Assembly (NCBI GenBank): GCA_963971535.1
Contig: OZ020593.1
Location: 41,013,766-41,077,765 of the forward strand
Length of the DNA: 64,000 nucleotides
Direction of reading: 5' to 3'
Source: Notolepis coatsorum
Taxonomy: Eukaryota > Chordata > Actinopteri > Aulopiformes > Paralepididae
The position numbers were made by a program, and so were the translations under genes. The notes beneath the pieces are model-generated. The model ran no database searches, was not told the origin of the DNA, and saw only the letters and a list, made by a program, of their open reading frames with translations. Below are positions 44,189 to 55,442 of the stretch, piece by piece. Within the stretch, counting starts at the first letter, position 1. Each line of letters starts with the position of its first letter.

Positions 44189-44962
44189 TTGTAAATGGAA
44201 TACTTGCTTAAGTAATGTATAAATGAAATACTTGGGTCATGTCACTTGTAAATGGAATAATTGCTTAAGTCACTTATAAATGGAATACTTGCTCAAGTCA
44301 CTCAGAAATGGAATACTTGCTCAGGTCACTTGTAAATGGAATAATTTCTTACGTCACTCATAAATGGAATACTTGCTCAATCACTTGTAAATGGAATAAT
44401 TGCTTACGTTGCTCATAAATGGAATACTTTCTCAAGTCACTTGTAAATGGAATACGTGGTCAAGTCACATATATGGAATACTTGCTTAAGTCACAAATAA
44501 ATGGAATTCTTTCTCAAGCCACTTATAAATGACTACTTGGTCAAGTTTCTTGTAAATAAAATAAATAAATGTAATACTTGCTCAAGTCACTTGTAAATGA
44601 AATACTTGCTCAAGTAATGTATAAATGGAATATTTGCTCAAGTCACTTATAAATGAAATACTTGGTCAAGTCACTTGTAAATGGAATAATTGCTTAAGTC
44701 ACATGAATGTAATACTTGCTCAAGTCACTTATAAATGAAATACTTGCTCAAGTAATTTGTAAATGGAATACTTGGTCTTGTCACATGGAATACTTGGTCA
44801 AGTCACATATAATTTGAATACTTGCTCAAGTCATCACATATAAATGTAATACTTGGTCAAGTCTTGTAAATAAATTTGTTTTTAATACTTGATCAAGTCA
44901 CTTAGAAATGGAATACTTGCTCAAGTCACTTAGAAATGGAATACTTGCACAAGTCACTTAGA
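44189..44962. repeat. 28-bp minisatellite, block 3
   Basis: About 27 more units of the array. They are more degenerate towards the right end. Confidence 0.92.
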
Positions 44963-45103
44963 AAGGGTGAGAATCAAACAAGAGGAGTTTGAGATTGTTC
45001 ATTCCATTTATTTCTCTCTCTCATTACATGGTGATCTGTGATTGGTCAGGGGAAGCCAGGCTTCTAGCATCTTTGCATACACAAACCTTTTGTAAACACA
45101 ATT

Positions 45104-45227
45104 CACACACGTGTGTGATGTCCACCCCCCCATCACACACACATGCATGCAAACAAACTAACACACATGCACACACAAACATGTACCCACATGCGTGCAC
45201 GCGCACACACACACGCACGCATGCACG

Positions 45228-45288
<61 letters not shown>
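45104..45288. repeat. (CA)n / (GCAC)n microsatellite
   Basis: Imperfect CA/GCAC/CATG repeats leading into pure CA (about 45230-45288). No gene is seen from 45290 to 46025. Confidence 0.95.
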
Positions 45289-45290
<2 letters not shown>

Positions 45291-46029
45291 GTGAGTTACT
45301 CCCTTGTGCGTTGCCAACAACAACATTACACAATCTCTTTGTCAACCTCTTGAGGAAAACATGACATCACCCCCACTATCCCATCAAGACAATGGAATCT
45401 GCGTATATGCACTCTTGTTCACCTAAGGCTTCGACTGGAAGACACAACAAAGTGCCAGAAGATGAAGCGTGCACATGTACATCAGCGAGTGCATATTGTT
45501 TCTCATCTGTTGTGATTGTGAACCACACCCAAAAGGCTACCCTGTGGTATCAAACCCCTCATTCTAAACAGGAGCCATTCACCCCGAAAACCCACTGACC
45601 TGCAGGTGAAGCGGGAGATTCCACTACATTCCACAATGCCTTCCATTCACGCCTATGAAACCATACCAACCCCTTTGTGTCAGTGCTGTGGTCATGTTCC
45701 ATTGTCTGTGTCTATTGTGTCCTCCTGTCTGTGGCGTGGTAACGCACAATGCCATGTGAGCGTGTGTCTGTTTCTCAGGTGTAAAATGGTGGTGGATCTA
45801 AACTCAGCTTTAAAATGGGGGTAAATTATGTTGTGAGGGGTGTATCGTGGATGGGGTGCTCTGTCCAAAATAGCATTTTAGGGCTGCAGTACCACTCGTA
45901 GGCCATGGGAGGGCCCTCGCCTGGTGTTGGCTGCGCCGTGGCACGTGCCTACACTCCCCCCTCTCTCTCTGCCACAGTTACACACTCCGAGGCATTACAT
46001 CATCGAGTCCATGCTTCCCCTGGTGTGCA

Positions 46030-46033
46030 CACG

Positions 46034-46090
<57 letters not shown>

Positions 46091-46457
46091 ACACACACAC
46101 ACACACACGCACACACACCTTCGAGGAGGCAGGCAGGCAAGGCTAGTCTCTCTCTCTTTCCTCTTGCGCGTGCTCACCCTCGTTCTCACACGTATACACA
46201 CAATCCATGTTCCGTCCCCCCCCCCCCTCTCTCTCTCTCTCTCTCCCTCTCTCTCTCTCTCACACACACAGACACATACACACACATACAATATTCAGGG
46301 TCTTTTCAATCTCCTCTCCTGACAGTAAGAGTGGGGTAATTAATGGGTTTCACACATACATACATACATACATACATACATACATACATACATACATACA
46401 TACATACATACATACATACATACATACATACATACACTACACACACACACACACAGC
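46030..46457. repeat. Compound microsatellite block
   Basis: CA run (46033-46118), C run and CT run (46217-46262), CATA/TACA tetranucleotides (46352-46436), then CA (46440-46456). From 46460 to 47100 only ordinary non-coding sequence with a short CA run near 46700. Confidence 0.95.
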
Positions 46458-47099
46458 ACTGCAATGGTGATATATTTTCACACGGCAATGAAAGTATATG
46501 CACTTTTTTGCCAACACCTCAAGGCATGTTATACACAATGCACCCAAACAACGCATGCCAGTGTTGCCACTATACAACAAAAAGGTGGATTGTAAGAACA
46601 TTTTAAAAATAATCATAAAAAATAAATACTAGGTGTGCAGAGCAGGACAAAATGTGGCCTTTATTTAGGGGGAGGCCTCAAAGCTGACACCCCTAAAAAC
46701 ACACACACACACACAATTAATCACATAATCTGTATCACAACAACCTTGTCATAACAGATTATTATTCATGACATTCTACCTAATTTGTGTGAACTTCCAT
46801 TTGACAAGCTACTGCCTGCCTATTATGTTAAAAATCCCACAGGCCTGCATGCAGGATGACAATGAATGTAGCAAGGCCTAGTCTACAAATCATAGGGTCT
46901 ACTCTCCAGATCTCTCCACCAAGCCTAGAGATGTTGACACAGACATTGTATAATGCACTGACACATATTATGCGCATTGTCTTTTCTGTGCGTGTTATTC
47001 TAATCCAAATCCTCTCCATCCATTCATTCTGTTTTGCAGCAGCACCGACCACCCTCCGTCTATTCTAGCGCACAGATGTGCACGCAGCCAGGCAGGGTG

Positions 47100-48130
47100 A
47101 CTGTCAGCTGACGCGGTGAGGAGACTCGAGCTGAGTCGAGCACAATGGAGAAGATACCCTCACAGCATCCTCGGCAGCGCAAAAGACCCAACACAGAGGC
47201 ACGGAGGGAGGGAGAGAAAAATGAACGGTCGAAATTGGTCAAAACCCCAAATCGAATCACCGTCACGGTCCACGCGTTGCATAACGTTACATGGAGACAT
47301 TACGCATTACATGGGTCACGCAAAAGCTCTCCACTCGTGACTCCGTGTGGACGGGGGGGAACTGGCAGAAAGGAACGAACGTCGTGGTTTACAACCGCGC
47401 GCACAGCCGAGTTGGCCTCCCCCCGGCCCCCATTCCCAGTTTACGCCGCCTGTACTTTCACTCCAATGAGCAATATTAACAAACGCGGTATCTCCGTCTT
47501 TCCTCCTCCTCCTTCCCCTCTCTCCCTCCACCTCTTCCCTTACACTGTGCCACAATCTTTGAATCACCTATAACCACACATTTCTCTCTACCAGTGCGTG
47601 CAACGGGGATAAAGGATTGGCAATGCGGTTGAATGGCGATAAATATAGCAAAACGCAGGTGTAGCCGCGGCGCGCTGCGTATAGCCTAGGTGCGCGTGTT
47701 TCTCTATGGAGATGAGAGAGAGCGCTCGGCGGCACCACCTCGGCAGCAGCCGACAAGAGCTCCGCACTTACTATTAGCGGCAGTAGCGGTCAAGTCAACG
47801 TCAAATGAAGCCGGAATGCGTCGACCCACAGCCTCCCGGCTTGCTGTCTTGTTCTGTTCGATGGCCGTAGCGGCAGTGCGCGTGTGTGTGTGTAGTGTAG
47901 TGTGGCGGTAGTAGGTGAGCGGCCCCAGATGCGGAGAGGCTGCAGCCGATGTAGCCTGTAGCGGTGATGGGGTGATGGAGGCAGGCAGAGGCAAGGCAGC
48001 AGCAACGGAGAGGATGCGTGCATCAGCTGTGTCACACACCCACCTCTGCCCCGCCCCTTCTGCTGGACCACAGCACCGCCCCCCTCATGCGAGAGTCCCA
48101 CGGCGCGTGCGCCACACACTTCACTTCAGC
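47100..48130. promoter_or_regulatory. CpG-rich stretch, possible promoter
   Basis: CpG density is clearly higher than in the surroundings (for example 47640-47900 and 48050-48120). On the minus strand a donor-like ATA/GTAAGT occurs at 47766-47772, so an untranslated first exon running left from about 48100 to 47772 is possible. The only supported gene downstream on that strand is lzts3, 20 kb away. I see no protein-coding frame. This is inference from composition and one splice-like motif. Confidence 0.3.
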
Positions 48131-48195
48131 AACAAAGGTGTGAATTCTCTCTCCACCTCAATATGGGCACACACACAGATCTACTGATCCCTTGG

Positions 48196-50172
48196 CCCAA
48201 AGCCTACAAGTCAAGTCAAGTCAAGAGTCAGGTCAAGAGTTTTAATTGTCACGGCATACAGGTATACAATGAAATGCGGGTGGTCTTGCCCGCAACGATG
48301 TGCAATACAGTGGTACATATAATAGAATCAAAAGAAGGAAACAACATTGTGCAGTAACAGGTAGCAGGTAACATGGAGTGACATCTCGGTATCTGTACAT
48401 AGTTATTTACAGAGCATATGGGACATGCTAGTTAGCTTTGGTAGTGCAATACACTGTTCCTGTTATTCTAATTTAAAGTGTCCTTTCCTTTGGCCATAAG
48501 TGTGCGTGTGTGCGACATGAGTGTGTGCCCGCTCATGTTAAAGTGTTAAGTGGCTGCTCGTGTGTGAGCGTGCACAGTGTGCGTGTCGTGTGTGTGTTCA
48601 TGTGTGCTTGTGTGTGGACAGTTCAATGTTCTGAGCACTCAATGTTCATTGTTCATGGCTCTGATGGCCTGGGGGACGAAGCTGAGCCTAAGCCGCTCTG
48701 TCCTAGTAGCTGGGGTTCGCAGGCGTCTGCCTGACCTCAGCAGCTGAAACAGGCTGTTATTGGGGTGGTGAGGGTCTTTCATTATCCTGCAGGCTCTGGA
48801 TTTGCACCTCTTGTTGTATAGAACCTGCAGGGGGGGTAGTGCAATACCTGTGGTACGCTCGGCTGAGCGCACCACTCTCTGTAGGGCCTTCTTGTCCTGT
48901 GCCGTGCTGTTTCCATACCAGGCAGTGATGTTTCCGGTCAGGATGCTCTCTACAGCTCCTGAGTAGAAGGACTGGAGTATCTTTCCTGATACTCTGAACT
49001 TCCTTAACTGTCTCAGGTGGTAGAGACGCTGTTTCGCCTTCTTTACTACTGTGTCTATGTGTGTTGACCATGTCAGGTCCTCTGAGATGTGGACCCCCAG
49101 GTACTTGAAGCTGCTCACCCTGTCCACGGTAGCCCCGTTAATCATCAGTGGTGTGTGCGTCTCCTGCTGTCCTCTCCTATAATCCACGATCAGCTCCTTG
49201 GTTTTACCAATGTTCAGGAGCAGGCTGTTGTCCTGGCACCAGCGTTCCAGTACCTCAACCTCCTCCCGGTAGGCCTTCTCGTCGTTGTCCGAGATCAGCC
49301 CCACCACCACCGTGTCATCTGCGAACTTCACTATGGAGTTGGAGCTGAACTTGGCCACACAGTCGTGTGTGTAGAGTGAGTACAGCAGGGGGCTCAGAAC
49401 ACAGCCCTGGGGGGACCCGATGCTCAGGGTGATGGTGTTGGAGGTCTGACCCCCCACCCTGACCGCCTGGGGTCTTTCGCTCAGAAAGTCCAGTACCCAG
49501 GCGCTCAGGGCGGAGCTCAGACCTAGCTCGATCAGCTTGTCCACCAGTCTGGTGGGGACTATGGTGTTGAACGCTGAGCTGTAGTCAATGAACAACAGTC
49601 TCACATAGCCCCCGTTCTGACGGTCAAGGTGCGAGAGGGTGCTGTGCAGTACCTGGGAGACCGCGTCGTCGGTGGACCTGTTTGTCCTGTATGCAAATTG
49701 CATAGGGTCCATATCACTGGGGAGGGAGGCACAAATGTGGTCCTTGACCAGCCTCTCGAAACATTTCATGACCACAGAGGTGAGTGCCACCGGTCTGTAG
49801 TCATTTGGACATGCTGGGGAGGGTTTCTTCGGCACAGGGATGATGGTAGACATCTTGAAGCAGGCAGGGACCACTGACTCCGCCAGTGATTGATTAAATA
49901 TGGCGGTGAACACAGGGGCCAGCTGGTTGGCACAGGTCTTGAGTATACGTCCTGTTATGCCATCTGGGCCAGCAGCCTTCCTGGTGTTCACCTGCATAAA
50001 TGCTCTTCTCACACTGTGTTCCGACAACGAGAGAGCGTCCCCCCCCCCTCGCGGTTGCCCCCCCCCCCTCCACAACAGCCGGCGCGCCAGTGACGTCACT
50101 AGCCGGAGAGCCAGCAGCGCCACTGTCTACACCAAACCGAGCGTAGAAGATGTTGAGCTTGTCAGGAGAACT
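48196..50172 (-). mobile_element. Rex1/CR1-like LINE, 5'-truncated
   Basis: Minus-strand non-LTR retrotransposon: ORF2 part (50172-48639), then about 430 bp of 3' UTR with TG-rich sequence (48500-48610), and a tail of TTGAC repeats (48205-48235). The 5' end is lost at about 50172, where a common fish repeat begins. Confidence 0.9.
48639..50172 (-). CDS. LINE reverse transcriptase (ORF2 C-terminal two-thirds)
   Basis: About 510 codons open to the natural stop, without a natural start (5'-truncated; the endonuclease domain is missing). It has the RT motifs of the CR1/Rex1 clade: AAGPDGITGRILK, NDYRPVALTSVVMKCFERLV, FIDYSSAFNTI (catalytic Asp), GSPQGCVLSPLLYSLYT, KFADDTVVVG (catalytic Asp pair, nt 49312-49331), FKYLGVHISEDLTW, and a C terminus RTERLRLSFVPQAIRAMN. 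RT domain motifs are intact with no internal stop, so this is a recent copy, but it could not act alone without endonuclease and 5' UTR. Confidence 0.92.
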
Positions 50173-50330
50173 TAAAGGAAAACTCCAACATTTTGGGAAA
50201 TTTGCTTATTTGCCATCTTCCCTGGAGTTAGACAAGAAGATACATACCCTTTTCTTCTCTGTGCGTGCATTAGGCTTAGGGAACAGCCGCTCCGTTAGCG
50301 TAGCTTAGCTTCATCACTGGAAGTGGGTCA
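50172..50330. repeat. Dispersed fish repeat (AAAGGAAAACTCCAACATTTTGG type)
   Basis: Related to the 25770-25985 repeat: shares ACTCCAACATTTTGGG-type start, TTAGACAAGAAGAT and CGTAGCTTAGCTTCA. The following 50331-50827 holds nothing I recognise. Confidence 0.55.
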
Positions 50331-50827
50331 GACTTTTACCCTGAAGTTCCCTACAGTCCCCTACAGTCACGAAATACACTCCAAATACAACTCCAAAACG
50401 TTCCTGTAAACATGTTGTGACCTGTGTATTTACCACGTGGAGAAATAAAAAATAATTGAATTCGACAATTACGTTTTCTAAGCAAATATACTCTGAACAA
50501 TTTTTTGCCGAACCACTCCTCTCGGGGCGCAGTCAATGGTTTCACGCAACGCAGTGATACTTACTAACGTGACGCCAGTGTTTGTTTACATTCTCATTTC
50601 ATTCAAAGGATCCGAACCGATTGAAGTTTATGGATACCATGACTTAAAATCCTCTTACCTTGACGATTAAAAGCCTCCCCAATTTAGAAAACAGTATTCC
50701 CATGGCTGGTGTTGATATGCTGCTAGCTAACGAAAACCAACAGCCGGACACTAAAGCAAATAACGAGGGTACATTTTTACTTCCGGTCGGGGGGTTCCAA
50801 AATAAAAGAGCGACGTCTATAGCACCG

Positions 50828-50948
50828 GAAATACGTTTATTTTGTACATTATCTAACGTTAACACGAACCTAAACTAACGTTACAACTAACCTAAAGTTA
50901 GTTTAGGTTCGTGTTAACGTTAGATATTGTACAAAATAAACGTATTTC
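50828..50948. repeat. Near-perfect 52-bp palindrome arms
   Basis: 50828-50879 and 50897-50948 are inverted copies with one mismatch (outer GAAATACGTTTATTTTG, inner CACGAACCTAAACTAAC), with a 17-bp loop. This would form a strong hairpin or cruciform. Possibly a small MITE. Confidence 0.9.
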
Positions 50949-50984
50949 ACTATCACATTATATGCATATGTGGTATTGAATCTT

Positions 50985-51321
50985 GGTCGGTGTGTATGAC
51001 CTCAGTGCTCGAGTCCTGCTTGGTGTGTGAAACCTCGTTATTCAAGTTCTGGCTGGTCCGGTTGATCTCGGTGCTCGGATCTCGGTTGGTGTGCGTGGCC
51101 TCCGTGTTCGCATCTTGGCCGGCCCGGCCGCCCAGGCGACCTCCGCGCCTGCATCTCGTGTGCGGATGGTCTGGCCGACCTCGGTGCCCGAGTCCTTGTT
51201 GATCCGAACCGGTTGTATCCAGTGTCTCCCCGTCCCTCCCCTGGGGGCCGTCCGTTTCACCTCTCCCGAACCAGCTTGTATCACTTGCTGCGTCATATTC
51301 ATCGTGTTAACCTCCATGTTA
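50985..51321 (-). pseudogene. Coding-like repeat, 33-bp (11-residue) period, part 1
   Basis: Minus strand reads four consecutive 11-residue units (NTEATHTNRDP, STEINRTSQNL, NNEVSHTKQDS, STEVIHTDQDS), preceded by more diverged GTEV/GAEV units in a frame shifted by one base. Before that comes MEVNTMNMTQQ, the beginning of the 33-residue unit seen in parts 2 and 3. I do not recognise the family; 11-residue periodicity occurs in amphipathic-helix proteins. SINE copy 2 separates it from part 2. Confidence 0.55.
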
Positions 51322-51763
51322 GGGCGGTCAGGTGGCGTAGCGGAGATTGCGTTCGTCACCAACGCCAGAGATGCTGGGTTCGAGCCCAGCTCCCGGCGTT
51401 GTCACCAGCTTGGCTGGCCGTTCACACTAATACAATTGGCAGTATTAGGGGGTGGGGAAAGCTGGCGGGTGGGTCCTGGGCGTTGTGGACAGCGACCCCT
51501 ACAGTTCGGTCGGGGCGCCTGCTCAGCGAGGGTAGGATCTGGAGAGAGGTAGTGCGACCTTCCACACGTTACACTCTCCCAGTGAGAATCTGAGCTGCCA
51601 GGCTGGCTGCCGGCTGGCTGCACATGCGTCGGAGGAAAGCATGTGACAGTCTCCGGCCTCTCGGACCAACAGTAGGGCGGTGCGCAACAACCAGGAAGAG
51701 GGTTGGGAATTGGGATAACGACTAACAGTGGGATGGGAGAAAAATCAAAAAAAAAAAAAAAAA
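51322..51763 (+). mobile_element. tRNA-derived SINE (copy 2) with TSD
   Basis: Flanked by CTCCATGTTA (51312-51321 and 51764-51773). A box near 51333, B box GGTTCGAGCCC near 51377, shared body motifs with copy 1, and an A-rich tail. It interrupts the coding-like repeat. Confidence 0.87.
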
Positions 51764-51773
51764 CTCCATGTTA

Positions 51774-51952
51774 GTTTGCAGCTCCTTCTCCAACCAGGCC
51801 TCGCTGTGGTCCAACACCACGTTAGCTTGTATCCCTTGCTGCGTTGCATTCATCGTGTTAACCTCCATGTTAGCTTGCAGCTCCTTCTCCAGCCAGGCCT
51901 CGCTGCGGTCCAACACCACGTTAGCTTGTATCCCTTGCTGCGTCGCATTCAT
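51774..51952 (-). pseudogene. Coding-like repeat, 99-bp (33-residue) units, part 2
   Basis: Nearly two units on the minus strand, each reading MEVNTMNATQQGIQANVV, then LDRSEAWLEKELQAN. Both are in frame and 33 residues long (three 11-residue periods). The block stops at ATTCAT (51947-51952), where an L2 LINE is inserted; the array resumes at 63571. Confidence 0.6.
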
Positions 51953-52435
51953 GCGATTCATGCTTTTGTCTCATCACGTCTGGACTACTGTAATGCACTT
52001 TTCTCAGGCCTACCTAATTCAAGCATCAAAAATCTTCAACTCGTGCAAAATGCGGCTGCACGGATACTAACTAGAACTAGAAAATTTGATCACATCACAC
52101 CAGTTTTGTCCGCCCTACACTGGCTTCCTATTCAAGCCCGATCTGACTTTAAAGTACTACTCCTCACCTACAAAATTTTAAATGGGCTTGCACCGCTCTA
52201 TCTATCCAATCTCATCTCCCGATACTCGCCCGCTCGTGCTCTGCGCTCACAAAATGCAGGGTTTCTATCGATTCCTAGGGTTAAAAAGAAATCCGCCGGC
52301 CACAGAGCCTTTGTCTACCGCGCTCCCTACCTGTGGAACAAATTACCTGCCGTCATCAGGGGCGCCTGCTCTGTCGAAGCTTTTAAATCCCTGCTTAAGA
52401 CCCATCTTTTCTCTCTCTCCTTCAACCTACCCTGA
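51953..52435 (+). pseudogene. L2-type LINE RT C-terminal fragment
   Basis: Reads HAFVSSRLDYCNALFSGLP, LQLVQNAAARILTRTRK, HITPVLSALHWLPIQ, DFKVLLLTYKILNGLAPLYL and WNKLPAVIRGACSVEAFKS to a natural stop. These are the conserved post-RT blocks of fish L2 LINEs. The catalytic RT part is absent (5'-truncated). Confidence 0.88.
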
Positions 52436-52890
52436 TCTCACCTGGTCGGGGACTGACCTTTAGATTAATCCGTCTAGTTTAGTTAGGAAGTTTATTTTCC
52501 CCCATGTCTGCTTTTTTGCAGCACCACAAACATGGGAACTCTCTAACTCCTCCCCCCCCCCCTTCCCCCCCCTTCCTCCCTCCCCCCCCCCCTCCCCCCC
52601 CCATCTCTCTGAGTGCCTGTCTCCTAGCGCTGACTAAGGTGATGGATGCCTCGGGGTCTTGGCCAAGATTGCAGTGACTGCTCTACATGCACCACCGAGG
52701 CCTTGGATCAGCTACTTACCGTCGTCTGTCCGTGGTCCTGTCAACTGGTGTGTCAACGCGGTTTCATTGCTGGGTTAAGTACTTCTATTCTATTCACATA
52801 ATATGCTTACTTCATATATCTACTCTATTCACATATATGCTTACCACTTGTATCTATTGCTATCCGCATGGCCGCCTAGTTATAGTTGAA
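51953..52890 (+). mobile_element. L2-type LINE, 5'-truncated, left part
   Basis: RT C-terminal coding (51953-52435) followed by 3' UTR with C-rich low-complexity sequence (52549-52600). The right end of the same insertion appears to be at 63564: ATTCAT flanks both (51947-51952 and 63565-63570). From about 52890 to 53050 there is an AT/T-rich stretch of unknown origin. Confidence 0.75.
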
Positions 52891-53298
52891 AGTGGGGGTG
52901 CAATATATATATATATATTTTTTAATATCTTTTTATATATATATTTTTCTTTTTTTTGGGACAGGCAAGGGGTAGTTTGGAGGGGGTCCGGCACGGCAGA
53001 TTTTTTTTTCATTTAATGAACCTGTACGTGCAATTTCCTGCAATATAGAGCCTTAAAGTGGAGATGAAGCAGTGAGCAATGTGATCCTAGTTTGTTTGTT
53101 GTGTACCTTGTGTAAGACAGGGTTCTATAATCAAATGTGAAATCTATCTTATTTGTCTGAAAAATATAATATAATATCCCTGTTTTCAACATGGGCGCCG
53201 CCATTTTGTTGCTGACGTCATGGCTGACGTCATACCGTGGCTTGGGTGTATACACTCTGGTTAGCTGCCTATATTGAATGGGTCAGTCAGCAAATAAA

Positions 53299-53575
53299 AT
53301 GTTGCCTACAAAACAACGGGACCGCGGTGGTTCTGTTTGTATTGCTCCTGGCTGTTCAAACTAATTTTACCATGTGAGAGAGAGGAAAGTTGGTTAATTT
53401 CCACAAACTACCAGTGAAAAAAACAGTGTTGTTGACATGTTGGCTCGGGCTGCCTGCACCCAGACGGCGCGACCAGCCTGTTGGACAGGGAAGGAGGATC
53501 TGCAGCGAACACTTCATTGCCTCGGATTATGTTGTTGGGGTGGGATGTTTGTCCAGAAGACCACTAATCAGCTGA
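53299..53575 (+). pseudogene. THAP-like domain relic, left arm
   Basis: ATG 53299 opens MLPTKQRDRGGSVCIAPGCSN and stops at TAA 53362. The remaining half (VNFHKLPVKK, CWLGLPAPRR, ICSEHFIASDY) is open at 53390-53575 in another frame. Spacing from the second Cys to CSEH is about 48 residues, within the THAP range. Its mirror copy lies at 54393-54578 (minus) with identical residues. Confidence 0.65.
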
Positions 53576-54392
53576 AGCCGGACGCGGTTCCCTCGGTCTT
53601 CGACAGACAGACCGGCGTTAGCTCTCGGGAGCGATCGCTAGCTAGTTGGCACCAGCCGGGGCCAGGCGTTAGCTCTCGCTAGCTAGCGTTAGCAATTGGG
53701 TTGTCATGACAAAAACTGGCTCCAGTTAACCTAATTTATACCGTAATGAATCATTAAAAAATATTCCGTTAACTGGAATATGTTGTTTCTTTACACATAT
53801 GTTGGATTATGTAATTGGGTTGTCATGACAAAACAATAAAAATCGCTACTTTACATCAGGGTGAACGCTGAACCGAGTCAAGCCGCGGGCGGCGCACTGA
53901 AGCCGGTGAATGAACAACCGCATTGCCCCGCTGGCTCCAGTTAACCTAATTTATACCGTAATGAATCATTAAAAAATATTCCGTTAACTGGAATATGTTG
54001 TTTCTTTACACATATGTTGGATTATGTAATTGGGTTGTCATGACAAAACAATAAAAATCGCTACTTTACATCAGGGTGAACGCTGAACCGAGTCAAGCCG
54101 CGGGCGGCGCACTGAAGCCGGTGAATGAACAACCGCATTGCCAGCATTCAGCCTGCTGGCTACCTAGACCCACTTCAACCAGCGTCGCGGAGCATTCAGC
54201 CTGCTGGCTACCTAGACCCACTTCAACCAGCGTCGCGGAGCATTCAGCCTGCTGGCTACACAAGCTGTGTAGCCAGCAGGCTGAATGCTCCGCGACGCTC
54301 CGGTTGCTAACGCTAGCTAGCGAGAGCTAACGCCGGGCCCCGAGAGCTAACGCCGGTCTGTCTGTCGAAGACCGAGGGAACCGCGTCCGGCT

Positions 54393-54669
54393 TCAGCTGA
54401 TTAGTGGTCTTCTGGACAAACATCCCACCCCAACAACATAATCCGAGGCAATGAAGTGTTCGCTGCAGATCCTCCTTCCCTGTCCAACAGGCTGGTCGCG
54501 CCGTCTGGGTGCAGGCAGCCCGAGCCAACATGTCAACAACACTGTTTTTTTCACTGGTAGTTTGTGGAAATTAACCAACTTTCCTCTCTCTCACATGGTA
54601 AAATTAGTTTGAACAGCCAGGAGCAATACAAACAGAACCACCGCGGTCCCGTTGTTTTGTAGGCAACAT
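54393..54669 (-). pseudogene. THAP-like domain relic, right arm
   Basis: Minus-strand mirror of the left-arm relic, with the same residues over the second half and the same stop and frame break. This indicates recent inverted duplication. Confidence 0.65.
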
Positions 54670-55442
54670 TTTATTTGCTGACTGACCCATTCAATATAGG
54701 CAGCTAACCAGAGTGTATACACCCAAGCCACGGTATGACGTCAGCAACAAAATGGCCGCGCCCATAATGCTAAATGCTTCAGAAATGTACACAACAAATC
54801 GTTTTTTCTTAGAAACTGCTTATTTTTATAACGTGACTTCTTCTGTGGCTTATCTAAATACTAATGTGATGCTATGAATATGTATTTATCGCACTGCTTC
54901 ATCTCCGCTTTAAATCTTGACCAATAAAGCTGCTCTTTTCACTATAAAACTCAGTTTATATTGCAGTATGATAGCCAATTACTATAATAATAATATATTA
55001 ATATATATATATATACTGTATATATACTGTATATTGATTTTTCGATCTTTTATTTTTATTAAATCAATCTCCTTTCAAATAGGCCAAGTTTTTAATAAGA
55101 AAGAGAGAAAAAATACCAACAAGGAACAATAACAGGGTCTGCTGTAAATATAGCCTATTTTCAGAGAATGACAAGAATATAAACAGAACATGGGAAACAC
55201 ATGCGCATAAATCAATTGGAAAAAATCTATAGAAATGAACGTTCTTACAAACAGAATTGAAATTCTCCCCTCCCAGCACTCCCTCCCCCTTTTATGATGG
55301 TAAAAAGACTAAATGAAAGGAAGTTATTTATAAATAAAAGTTATTTTACTGAACAAGTATTTTTCTTTACAAAAGAAGACCATCAGTGGTATTTAAAAAT
55401 CTAAAATCTAATCAAATTGGGATTTGAAGAATCGTTACACCC

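Larger units (their letters stand above)
53050..54915. mobile_element. Palindromic element with two THAP-like half-domains
   Basis: Ends share TTAAAG(T/C)GGAGATGAAGC in inverse (53053 and about 54912). Long inverted arms (about 53190-53650 and 54310-54760) are nearly identical. Each arm carries a THAP-like sequence (C-x4-C CIAPGC, WLGLPAP, ICSEHF with C-x2-H), whose two halves lie in different frames with a stop between them. The centre has a 215-bp direct tandem duplication (from 53716 and 53931), then a 48-bp repeat (54142, 54190, partial 54238). THAP domains are the DNA-binding part of P-element/THAP9-like transposases, hence the tentative class. No catalytic domain is present. Confidence 0.65.

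Noticed and set aside
41455..44962. CRISPR-like array of 28-bp repeats
   Set aside because: Units are contiguous with no unique spacers and the context is a vertebrate genome; this is a minisatellite.
47145..48187. Several frames of 60-142 codons in the CpG-rich stretch
   Set aside because: Multiple overlapping frames on both strands with no domain and no conserved start; they are explained by GC content.
51091..51552. 153-codon plus-strand frame
   Set aside because: It runs through the SINE and the antisense of the coding-like repeat; no domain, no consistent start.
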